This document shows, piece by piece, positions 48,724 to 59,117 of a stretch of DNA of 64,000 nucleotides. Position numbers and translations under genes: made by a program. The stretch spans positions 535,714,017-535,778,016 of the forward strand of contig OX422211.1 in the NCBI GenBank assembly GCA_949130495.1, written 5' to 3'. The notes beneath the pieces were generated by a model that saw nothing but the letters and a program-made list of their open reading frames with translations, was not told the origin of the DNA and ran no database searches. The DNA is from Sambucus nigra. Lineage: Eukaryota > Streptophyta > Magnoliopsida > Dipsacales > Adoxaceae. The number at the start of each line of letters is the position of its first letter. The first letter of the stretch is position 1.

Positions 48724-50982
48724 TGTGGCCATCCCCGATCCTCACGGCGGGCGAGAGAGTGAGGATCCTAGGTCCCGCGCGTCCCTTTCGAGAGAGCTTC
48801 GGCCGGCATGGTTGATGAGGTGAAAAATGTATAGAGATGGAGTTTCTAGTCTATTTTACTCAAAATGGACAAAAGAAAGGGATCCATCCCGAAGGACATC
48901 ATCTAAAGACATACTGATACATACGAAACAAAAATGATTCGAAAAGGGTTCGGAGGCTAAGTTACGAAATAGGAAGGTGTTAGGCACCCATTTCGCCCTT
49001 ACGGTCTCTCATGGGTTTTTGATATTTTCCTTTATTTTCCCCGTGATATATATGCATGTGTATATATAGTGGAGATAGGAATCCTTGACTTGTATCATGG
49101 AAGAGATAAAGCGACTTATCCGTAGGAAGGTTCATAAAAGTAATATTATAAAATAGGATTTACGCGATTATTCTTGTGTTGATCGTTATAATGGAACGAT
49201 AACGTATGCGAAAAAATACGCCGCTAAGAACAAATATATGCATATATAAATATATGTAATCTAAGAGAGTTAAGTTTAGAGAAAATAGAAAATTAGAGAA
49301 AATAGAAAATGAGAGAAAAGTGAGAATAGGACTCGAGTCTCAAGTTTTACCTCGAGACGCCTACGTAGCCTATAGAGGCATCAAAGCCCACTTAGTTCCC
49401 ATAAATCCAACCGGGGACTTCTCTTATTTGTGTGTGTGTGTGTGTAAAAAAATATTTTAGTTGTGAGAAAACTGTAAGAAAAGTGTGAGAATTCCCGTTT
49501 GGAATTTATGAGCAAACCCTCTTTTTCTTATTTTTTGGGTTTTTATTTGTATGAAAATAAGAGATGTGCAATAATACTAAATGAAAGTATATTAGGATAT
49601 GTGATATGAGAGATGAGAGAATAAAAGTGCTAACTAATAAAATAAGTCAATGTGAATTTATGAGAATTTAAGGAGAGAATTGTGAAAATTGGACCTTCTT
49701 GAAGATCTTGAGCTTGATCTTGAATGTTGGAGAGCAGCCCTTGAACTTCGATGATGATGGAGGGTAGTTAATTCACCAAGTTTGATGAAAAGGATGATGA
49801 AAAGTGAAGGTTGGAAAGGGATTTGGATGTGGAAATCACGCTAACTTCGAGAGAGGTTTTCTGGATTTTCTGAGAGTGATGTCTTTCAGATCTAGGCTCC
49901 CCTTGAAATAAGGTTACGCCCTCATTTTTATAAGCCTAGGGAATTTTTGATTGGCATAGCCCTGGTTCTGCCTATCGACAGGTGTGTTAAGGCACACTGC
50001 CGATAGGCAAGACCTGCCGTTTGGGAGTGTCTTTTAGGCCTTTTTGGAAAATTGGTCACAGAGCGCAAACTGTTGATCCGAATCATGCACGGGGCAAACC
50101 ATTGGAAATTTAATTTAGATACCTTCGAAAGTCCTTGGACTTCTCCCAGGTTCAAGAGTTGACTTTGGGTCAAATGTGGCTCGAAAGCGCTTGTCGATCC
50201 TTTGGACGGGAAAACTTCGGACGCAAATGGACCGTTTATTAGTATGGTTAGTTAGAATCGTGCATGGGGTGGACCGTTGTAAAGGTTACGAGATGAACTT
50301 AGACATTCCAAAGAGTTTGACCCAATTTGGGGAGTTGACTTTGGGTCAAATTTGGCTCGAAAGCGCTCGTCAGTCCTTTGGATGGGAAAACTTCGGACGC
50401 AAACGGATCGTTCGTCTGTATGGTAAGTCAAAATCGTGCACGAGGTGGACTATTGGAAAGGATAGGAGATGTACTTAGAATTCAAAAGAGTTTGACCCAG
50501 TTTGGGGAGTTGACTTTGGTCAACCATGCCTTGGAAGCATTTGGTGACCTCTCGGAGTAAAACAGATCGTTCGTCCATACCGTAAGTCAGAATCGCACAT
50601 GGAGCAGACCGTTGGAAAGGGATTTCGATGCCCTTCAAAGATTCATTCAGTATCGATTGAGCTGAAGAGTTGACTTAGGTCAAATGGAGCCCAGGAGCAT
50701 CCGATGGCCACCTAATCGAGTTTCGAGGGAAAATGGGTCGTTCGTCCTCATGGTAAGTCGTAATCGCGCACGGGACAGACCAATGGAAAGGGAATTCAGT
50801 GCCTTTTGAAGATTCATTCAGTCTCAGTCGAGTTGAAGCATTTGACTTTTTGGTCAAACGGAGTCTGGGAGCGTCCGATGGCCTTTAGGTTGGTACTCAG
50901 TGTATGACCTGGGTTTACAGTGATGAAGAGAGGTGCTAGGGACCTGAGGAGAGTTTAGGGGTAATAGAATGGGGTGTCTATA
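48724..50982 (-). repeat. Tat LTR, unit 1
   Basis: Same family as 35872-38185 and 52416-54507. Shared blocks include ACATACGAAACAAAAATGAT, GGTGTTAGGCACCCATTTCG and GCCTACGTAGCCTATAGAGG. A minus-strand TATA (CTTATAAAAATGAGG, about 49934-49920) supports minus-strand transcription. The right end GGGGTGTCTATA is followed by GATCCCCTCGAC, a minus-strand polypurine tract, so this behaves as a 3' LTR. The left edge joins the 46-kb pseudogene. Confidence 0.7.
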
Positions 50983-51062
50983 GATCCCCTCGACGTGTGA
51001 GTTTGGAACAAATGATAGCCGTTGAATAGACACCACATGATGCCTTTGGAATATGATGACCA

Positions 51063-51990
51063 ATTCAGAGGGTCGAGGTTGATTATAAGGACCTGGGGGT
51101 AAGGATGACCAATTCAGAGGGTCAATATTGATTCTGAGGACCTAAGGAGAGTTCTGGGGATGATCGATTCTACGGGTCGAGGTTGATTCTGAGGACTTAA
51201 AGGTGAGATGACCAATTCTGCGGGTCGAAGCCAATTCTTCGGGCTTAGGGTGAGGTGACCAACTCTGCTGGTTGAAGCCAATTCTGCGGGCTTAAGTTGA
51301 GATGACCAATTCTACGGGTCGAAGCCAATTCTGTGGGCTTAAGTTGAGATAACCAATTCTGGGGGTCGAGTTTTGCGGGCTTATATAGAGATGAACAATT
51401 CTACGGGTCGAAGCCAATTCTGTGGGCTTAAGGTGAGATGACCAATTCTGCGGGCTTAATTTTAGATGACCAATTCTGCGGGTCGAAGCCAATTCTGCGG
51501 GCTTAAGTTGAGATGACCAATTCTGCGGGTTAAAGCCAATTATGCGGGCTTATATAGAGATGACAAATTCTGCGGGCTTATGTAGAAATGACCAATTTTG
51601 CGGGTCAAAGTTAATTCTGCTGGCTTAGGGTGAGATTACCAATTCTGCGGGTCGAAGCAAATTCTGAAGGCTTGAAGATGAGATGACCAATTCTGCGGGT
51701 CGAAGACAATTTTGTGGGCTTAAGTTGAGATGACCAATTATGTGGGTCGAAGCCAATTCTGAGGGCTTGAAGATGAGATAACCAATTCTGCGGGTCGAAG
51801 CCAATTCTGTGGGCTTAAGTAGAGATGACCAATTCTGCGGGTCGAAGCCAATTCTATGGGCTTAAGTTGAGATGACCAATTATGCGGGTCGAAGCCAATT
51901 CTATGGGCTTAAGTAGAGATGACCAATTCAACGGTTCGAAGCCAATTCTTAGGGCTTGAATATGAGATGACCAATTCTGCGGGCTTAAGT
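51063..51990. repeat. 47-bp tandem array next to LTR unit 1
   Basis: About 16 units around GATGACCAATTCTGCGGGTC and GAAGCCAATTCTGCGGGCTT. The first 140 bp are longer, older-looking variants (AATTCAGAGGGTCGAGGTTG, GACCTAAGGAGAG) that also open the array at 54600. Confidence 0.93.
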
Positions 51991-52415
51991 GGAGATGTTC
52001 TCGAGGAACTCTGTCGGGGAAAATTGCCTTGCGATCTTGATTTGAGCTGGGGATCTGACGGTTGGGGAAATCCTTGTGATTTTGGAGATTTTGCAGATGA
52101 AAGGAAGGTTTGATGCTATAAACTCCACTGGGGAAGTGATTAGGTGGTCTAGGTAATGGACGTATTGCTGAGGGAGGTTTGAGACCATTGGGGTTTAGGA
52201 GGTGATCCTTAGATATTCTCCGGGGACATTGCCGGGAGGGGATTCACTTGAATTTTTAGAGCTTCACTGGGGAAATAGGGTTTCGCTTGAGGGAGTGTGG
52301 AATTCTCTTGGTGAAAATGTTCTAAATCCTTCCTGGGATTTTTAAGAATTTTTTGAGGATTTTTTTAGGGATTTCTATTATTTTCTGGGACCTTTTAGTA
52401 CGAAATTTTAAGGGG
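51991..52415. other. Conserved block between array and next LTR, unit 1
   Basis: Aligns with 55860-56214. Both contain ACTGGGGAAGTGATTAGGTG-like text and GTGAAAATGTTCTAAATCC, and both end ACGAAATTTTAAGGGGG directly before a TG start. No coding frame. Confidence 0.65.
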
Positions 52416-54507
52416 GTGTCGGTCGGTGTGGACATCCCCCGATCCCCACCGCGGAGGGAGAAAGGATCCTTCGGGTCCCGCGCGTCCCCTCTCGGGAGAG
52501 CGCTTCGGCCGGCGCCGATTTGTGAGGTGTGAAAATGTAGAGAGATTCAGAGTCGCCAGTCTATTTTACTCAAAACAGACAAAAGAAAAAGAGGAAGCCA
52601 CCCCGAAGGATGGCATCCAAAGACATACTGGTGCGTGCGAAACCAAAATGATTCGAGAAGGGTTCGAAGGTTTAGTTACGAAATGGGAAGGTGTTAGGCA
52701 CCCATTACACCCTTTCGGTCTCTCATGGATATTTTTTATTTTTCTATATGTTTTCCCCCGTGATATGTCTGCATGTGTATATATAAAATGGAGGTAGGAA
52801 TCCTCGACTTGTATCATGGAAAAGATAAAGCGAGTCATCCATAGGAATGTGAAATTAATGTAGAAAATAGGATTTATGTGATTACCCCTACATTGATCGT
52901 TATAAGGGAATGATAACGCATGCGGAATAATGTGCCACTAAGAATGAATGTATAGAATATAATAGAAAATGGGATAAAGAGAAGATAGAAAAAGTGAGAA
53001 AAGGACTCGAGTCTCGGGTTTTACCCTGAGATGCCTACGTAGCCTATAAAGGCATCAAAGTCCACGTAGTTCGCATACAAAACGAGGAGTGAGGTTTATC
53101 CCATAAATCCAAATGGGGAATCTCTTATTTGTGAGTGTGTGTGTGTGTGTAAAAAAAAGTGTTTTAGTTGTGAGAAAAGTGTGGAAAAAGTGTGAGAATC
53201 CCATTTGGAATTTATGAGCAAACCCTATTTTTCTTATTTTTTGGGGTTTTATTTATATGAAAATAAGAGATGTGCAATAATACTAGATAAAAAGGTATGT
53301 TAGGATATGGGAAATAAGATAATAAAAGTGCTTAAGTAATAAAACAAGTTATTGCAAATTCAAGAAGATTTGAAGAGAAAGGTGAGAAAGATGGACCTTC
53401 TTGGAGACTTAGAGTTTGATCTTGAATGTTGAAAAAATAGCCCTTGCACTTGGATGATGATGGACACTAGTTAATTCATCAAGTTAGATGAAAGCGATGA
53501 TTAAAAGTAGAAGTGAAAAGGGGATTTGGAAGTTGAAATCACGTTGCCTTCAAGAGAGGTTTCTGGGACTTGCTGAGAGTGATTTCCTTCTGATCTGGGA
53601 TCCTCCCTCAAATTAGGTGAAAACCTCCTTTTTATAGCCCCAGGGAACTGCCGATCGACAAAGATCCCTTCCTGCCTGTCGGTAGGCAGGTGCCGATTGG
53701 CAAGTTCTGGGACCTGCCGTTTGGTAGTGTGTTTCAGGCTTTTTTGGAAATCGGTCGCCGAGGGCGAACCGTTGGTCAGAATCATGCACGGGGCATACTA
53801 TTAGAAAGGTAATTAAGAGACCTTCGAAATTCCTTGGGACCACTCCCGAGTTTGGGAGTTGACTTTGGGTCAAATATGGCTCGAAAGCGTTTGTCGGTCC
53901 ATTGGACGGGGAATCGCGCAGACGCAAATGGATCGTTCGTCCGCATGGTAAGTCTGAATCGTGTAAGGGGAATACCATTGGAAAGGTTAGGACATGTACT
54001 TTGACATTCAAAAGAGTTTGACCCGGTTTGGAGAGTTGACTTTGGTCAACCGGACTCGAGAAGCATTCGGTGACCTCTCGGAGTCAAACGGATCGTTCGT
54101 CCGTATGGAACGTCAGAATCGTGCACGGGGCGGACCGTTGGAAAGGGTATTCAGTGCCCTTTCAAGATTCATTCAGCCTCAATTGAGATAAAAAGTTAAC
54201 TTAGGTCAAACAGAGCCCGGGAGCGCCCGGTGGCCTCTAGGTCAGGCTTCGGACGCAAAAGAATCGTTCGTCCGCATGGTAAGTCAGAACCGTGCACGGG
54301 ATGGACCGTTGGAAAGGGTATTCAGTTACATTCAAAGATTCATTAAGTTTCAGCCAAAACGAAGAGTTTGACTTTTGGTCAAACCGAGCCGGGGAGTGCC
54401 CAATGGCTTCCAAGTCAGTGCTCGGGACATGACCTGGGTCTGCGGTGATGAGTGGAGGTAATAGGGACCTAAAAAGAGTTAGGGGATAACAGAATGAGTT
54501 GTCTACA
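52416..54507 (-). repeat. Tat LTR, unit 2; likely 3' LTR of Tat copy 2
   Basis: Begins TGTCGGTCGG and ends GTTGTCTACA. The minus-strand GGGCTATAAAAAGGAGG (about 53640-53624) is a clear TATA box. To the right GAGCCCCTCGACGGG (54508-54522) is a minus-strand polypurine tract. A site at 52548-52558 reads TGGCGACTCTG on the minus strand, matching the first 11 bases of the Tat primer site, but it lies inside the repeat. The left end also follows a G-rich, polypurine-like stretch, so the strand is not certain. Confidence 0.7.
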
Positions 54508-54739
54508 GAGCCCCTCGACGGGTGAGTTTGGAACAAATGATAGCCATCGATTAGACACCGCATGATGCTTCTGAGAGAGTATGACCGATTCATAGTGTCG
54601 AGGCTAATTCTGAGGACCTAAGGAGCGTGTTGGGGATGACCAAATCAGAGTGTCGAGGTCTATTATAAGGACCTAAGGAAGCGAGGGTGACCAATTCAGA
54701 GGGTCGAGGTTAGTTTTGAGGACCTAAGGAAGCGAGGAT

Positions 54740-55700
54740 GACCAATTAAGAGGGTCGAGATCAGTTCTGACCTAATTCAGGTGACGATCCAAGACCGGGG
54801 TTAATTCTGACCCAAGAATGGTGATGACCGAGGATTGAGGTCAATTCTGACCTAACTCAGGTGACGATCTAAGACCGGGGTCAATTCTGACCCAAGAGTG
54901 GTGACGACCGAGGACTGAGGTCAATTCTGACCTAACTTATGTGACGATCCAAGACTGGGGTCAATTCTGACCCAAGAGTGGTGATGAGCGAGGATTGAGG
55001 TCAATTCTGACCTAACTTAGGTGACGATCTAACACCGGGGTCAATTCTGACCCAAGAGTGGTGACGACCGAGGACCGAGGTTAATTCTGACCTAACTCAG
55101 GTGACGATCCAAGATCAGGGTCAATTCTGACCCAAGAGTGGTGACGACCGAGGACCGAGGTCAATTCTGACCTAACTCAGGTGACGATCCAAGACCGAGG
55201 TCAATTCTGACCCAAGAGTGGTGATGACCGAGGACCGAGGTCAATTCTAACCTAACTCAGGTGACAATCCAAGATCGGGATCAATTCTGACCCAACAGTG
55301 GTGATGACCGAGGCTCGAGGTCAATTTTGACCTAATTCAGGTGACGATCCAAGATCGGGGTCAATTCTGACCCAAGAGTGGTGACGATCGAGGACCGAGG
55401 TCAATTCTAACCAAATTCAGGTGACGATCCAAGATCAGGGTCAATTCTGACCTAAGAGTGGTGACGACCGAGGATCGATGTCAATTCTGACCTAACTCAG
55501 GTGATAATCCAAGACCAGGGTCAATTCTGACCCAAGAGTTGTGACGACCAAGGACCGAGGTCAATTCTGACCTAACTCAGGTGACGATCCAAGATCGGCA
55601 TATATTCTAACCCAAGAGTGGTGACGACCAAGGACTGAGGTCAATTCTGACCTAACTCAGGTGACGATCCAAGACCGGGGTCAATTCTGACCCAAAAGTG
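54740..55700. repeat. 80-bp tandem array (two 40-bp halves), about 12 copies
   Basis: The period is 80. The halves are GTGACGACCGAGGACCGAGG followed by TCAATTCTGACCTAACTCAG, and GTGACGATCCAAGACCGGGG followed by TCAATTCTGACCCAAGAGTG. The lead-in (54570-54740) shares the AATTCAGAGGGTCGAGGT-type monomer with the 51-kb array. Confidence 0.95.
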
Positions 55701-56214
55701 ATTGCATTTCCTTGGGAAAAGAAAAGAGTTCCATTGTGGGTACAAATTGGATTTGAGGTTCCGCTGGGGATAGGAATTTGGATTTGAGGTTCCGCTGGGG
55801 AATGATGAATGAGCTAGGGAAGATTTGGATCGTCCTTTGGGAGAGATCGCCTGGGGTGAGTGATTCTTCTAAATTCCGCTGGGAAAAAAAACATGCGATA
55901 TTGTTTCGCACCGGGTAGCCGATGGCTGGGGAGGCTTTGTGTCCTTGATTTGAGCGGAGGAGTTGATTGTTGGGGACATAACCGGTTTGAGGTTGTAAAC
56001 TCTGCTGAGGAGATGATTAGGTGGTCCGGGTGCATTGCTCGAGAGATCATTTTGAGGGTTCCGTTGGGGAAAAAGAGGTTTCGCCTGAAGGAGTGTGAAA
56101 TTTTATTTCTGAAAATGTTCTAAATCCCTCTTGGGATTTTTAGGAATTTTCTGAGGATTTTTCACGGTTTTCTATCATTTTCTAGGAATTTCTGTACGAA
56201 ATTTTAAGGGGGGG
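55701..56214. other. Conserved block, unit 2
   Basis: Contains repeated TTCCGCTGGGGA-like text (about 55760, 55790, 55877, 56060) and the segment shared with 51991-52415. Ends ACGAAATTTTAAGGGGGGG before the palindrome TGCCGGCCGGCA (56215-56226). Confidence 0.6.
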
Positions 56215-56320
56215 TGCCGGCCGGCATAGACTGAAGGATGCCATTCGGCAGTGGCACGGACTTTTGGGCTGCCTCGGGAAGGTGAGGGGTCAGTGCCGAT
56301 CGGTATAGCGCTTGGCATCC

Positions 56321-56330
56321 TATATAAAGG
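56321..56330 (+). promoter_or_regulatory. TATA box of the plant-mobile-domain pseudogene
   Basis: TATATAAAGG about 95 bp upstream of the ATG at 56423, followed by a pyrimidine-rich leader. It closely resembles the TATA stretch of the DUF7745-like gene at 59048. Confidence 0.7.
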
Positions 56331-56422
56331 GGGCGAATCCCCTTCATTTTTCACAGCTTCTTGCCTTCTCTCTTTCTGTGATTTCTCTCTGCGAATTGTT
56401 CTAATGTTCTGATCTTCAAGAA

Positions 56423-58519
56423 ATGGCCGCCTTTGTGAGCACCGTTGTCCACCGGGAGTGGTTGACCGTTGATGACTGGGCGAAAGTGGATTGGAGGGAC
56501 AGGGTGCCCCTTGCTTTGGGGAAAGAGAATGCTTTCGACGCATTCGATTCGGTTGCAGATGAGCGGACCTTGCTGCGGGAGCCATCACGTCATCGCTCCT
56601 CGAGAGTGATTCCCGACGGTTATGTAAGTAACCTGACCTTTGGCGTTCCTTTATTTTTGGTGATTTTTCTTCTTTTCTTGACCTTTGATGAGATTTTTCC
56701 CTTTGTCAGTCTGATATTTCTTTAAAGAACATGCGTGCCTGCGGGACGACGGGGCTTAAGGATATTTGGGAGCATCTCCCACTTGTGGTGCGCTGGGTGG
56801 TATCATCAGCGGGTTTTGGGAGATTGGTGGCTGCGCAGGATGAGACACCTCGTTCGACAGCGGTCTTATGTGCTTTGGGGGAGAGGTGGTGGGACACTAC
56901 CCACACCTTCCATTTTGCTTCGGGGAGATGACGGTGACTCCCATAGATGTGCAACAACTGTTTGGGCTCGATTGTGATGGGGAACAGATAGAGGCGTATC
57001 CCTCCTTGCGGGTGAGGCCGGAGGCGGTGCATGCGGCACTTGGTGATGTGAGGAGGATAGTTTCGGGAGACTCTATCCGGCTGTCCTTGCTGAAGGATGT
57101 TTTGCTGAGTAGGGCGGTTGATGTGGAGGTTGGGATGCAAGTGAGGCAGATGGCCCGGTTATTCATCTTGTTGGTGCTGGGAGGTTTCATGGTGGCGGCG
57201 ACGTCGTTCATTTGTGGTTTCTGCCGTATTTGAGGATATTTTCGAACATCCCTTTCTATGAATGAGGGAGTCTGACCTTGGCGACCCTTTACTCTTCTTT
57301 GAATGCATTCAATCGGTGCTGCCGGCAGACTTTTACTGGAGCCACGTATCTCCTTGAGGTATTATTTACTTTGCGCATTTTCATTTCATGCATTCACATT
57401 TTCCTTTCATGCATTCTCATTTTCCTTATGCGTCTCTTTTTTCTTGTGAATCCAGACGTGGTTCTATGAGGTGAATGGGTGCAACACCCCACTGATTGCT
57501 TTGAAGGACGACACTGTTAGGGACTTCTGTCGACTGTATCGATGGCGTAAGGCCAACCGGCAATCGAAGGGATCTTTCTCCCTGGAGGCGGTGCGTCAGG
57601 TCTTGAATGGCCTGACCAGTGGTCAGTTAAGGTCCTTTCCTTTTCGATCTTGCTTTTTGCACCTTCCGATCCTGTGTTGACTCATGCCTGCTTGGGGATT
57701 TTCAGGTGACCTTTTATCCTTGGGGGATAACCATTCAGGATACGGGGATGACTGGGGTGAACGCGCAGATGAGGCTTTTGTTGGCGCATGAGTTTGGCCA
57801 TTCTTGGTATCTCGGGGAGAGGGTGGTTCGCCAAATTTCTGAGGAGGAGGTGGTGGTGCCACCCGCGTAGCCTCCTACGTCTATGAGGTGGGGGCGACAG
57901 CTGTTAGAGGATGAGAGGATCGCGGTGATGATTGGCGAGTCCTATGCTTTGTACACTGATACGGCTGCGCCGTATGATTATATGGACTTTGTGATGAGCT
58001 AGTTGATGGCGCCTAGTATACATGATGCCTTTCCTTTCCCTCCTGCGGGTTCGAGTTGGGCGATGGGGTCTTCCCACAGTGGTGGTGGTCCGTCGGTACT
58101 TGCGGCGGCGGTGACCTCGGAGGTTCCTTTCGTGCGGTTGCATACTCCTTCGTACAACATCCGATGGGCTGATGGAGGGATAGTGCCGATGCTTCACCGT
58201 CCTCTTGCGATGGATCCGGAGGAGCTGGGTTTGACAGAGGAGGTCCTTCGTCCTGCGATAAACCTTTTGGTCCTTTTTCTTCTTTTGATTTCTTTTGCTT
58301 GATATTGATTCTGCTTTTTCCTTGCAGTAAATCCGGGTGTCGACCACTTGGTTGAGGGACATTAGAGATTTGATATCATCGGCGACCGCCCACATTCGGG
58401 ATGTTATCCCTGTTCCTTCTTGCTTGGTACCGTCAGCCTTGTACGGGGAAGACTCTGGCTCGGGTAGTGGGGGCGCGTCGTCTCTCCGTAGGGGGGAGAG
58501 AGCGCGTCGCAGGGGTGGA

Positions 58520-58553
<34 letters not shown>

Positions 58554-58618
58554 TGTGGGTTCGGGGTGAGTCCCATTTGTTTTTGTCTTTTCTTTCTATT
58601 TCCTGCAACATGATGTAA
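56423..58618 (+). pseudogene. Plant-mobile-domain gene with introns (pseudogene)
   Basis: Exon 1 (56423-56623, MAAFVSTVVHREWL) joins exon 2 at 56710 in frame across an intron with GTAAGT and TTTGTCAG. Exon 2 carries PMD hallmarks: LCALGERWWDTTHTFHF, GEMTVTPIDVQQLFGLDCDG, MARLFILLVLGG, then FYE, TGA, GSLTLATLYSSLNAF. Frame shifts occur near 56920 and 57195; the TGA sits where Trp of YxWGS is expected. Intron 57359-57455 (to TCCAG) again keeps frame into TWFYEVNGC. Later parts (VTFYPWG, GHSWYLGERVVRQI) meet TAG stops near 57868 and 58000. A donor near 57620 is unclear. The last exon, after TTGCAG at about 58328, ends in a Glu/Arg run from a (GA)n microsatellite. Mobile domains occur in plant transposons and silencing factors. 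Confidence 0.75.
58522..58550. repeat. (GA)n microsatellite inside the last exon
   Basis: A run of about 14 GA units translated as alternating Glu and Arg. Confidence 0.95.
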
Positions 58619-59117
58619 CACAGAAAACAGATATATGCAATCCAATGTAGTTTTTTGACTATCTTTTATTTTAATGATGAATGAATGCATGCGCTTTTTA
58701 ATTTGCTGCTAAGACCGTAAAAGAGGAATATTTTTTGAAATTTGTGAAGGAAAGTTTTTAACTTAAAAGGGATATTATATAAGGAGGAAAAGGAATTTTG
58801 AAATTCTGCTGAGAATATCAATTTTTATTTGAGTTTTCTGATTTGACAAAAGAGGAGAAAAAAGGGAAATTTCCCAACAATGGGGGGGTTGCCGATCGGC
58901 AAGCACCCTGACCTGCCTATCGACAGTTCAGTCCAGTCCCATCGATTGAAAGCTTTGATTGGTACCCTCTTCAGCCTTTGGTACCTTATATGGTAGGATT
59001 CCCTCCGATTTCTGCAGGGATTATGTCCCTTGTGAGGATTTCTCAAGTATATAAAGGGGTAAGGGTGGATTGTTTTCATCACACCTTTGTATCCTCATCT
59101 AACTACCCATTATCCAG
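58619..59117 (+). promoter_or_regulatory. Promoter and leader of the DUF7745-like gene
   Basis: Includes GGGGGGG followed by TTGCCGATCGGCAAG (about 58882-58902) and the TATA stretch TATATAAAG at 59048-59056, about 65 bp before the ATG. A pyrimidine-rich leader follows. The palindrome resembles TGCCGGCCGGCA upstream of the mobile-domain gene. Confidence 0.6.

Noticed and set aside
51063..51990. CRISPR-like regular repeats
   Set aside because: Head-to-tail units without unique spacers, in a plant retrotransposon context; a satellite-type array and not CRISPR.
57904..58611. 235-codon minus-strand frame rich in Arg and Ser
   Set aside because: Antisense of the mobile-domain exons; part is the (GA)n run. 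The plus strand carries family motifs and splice sites.
56215..58905. Mutator-like terminal inverted repeats around the mobile-domain gene
   Set aside because: Only the short G-run and palindrome are shared, and in direct orientation; no long inverted repeat or 9-bp duplication seen.
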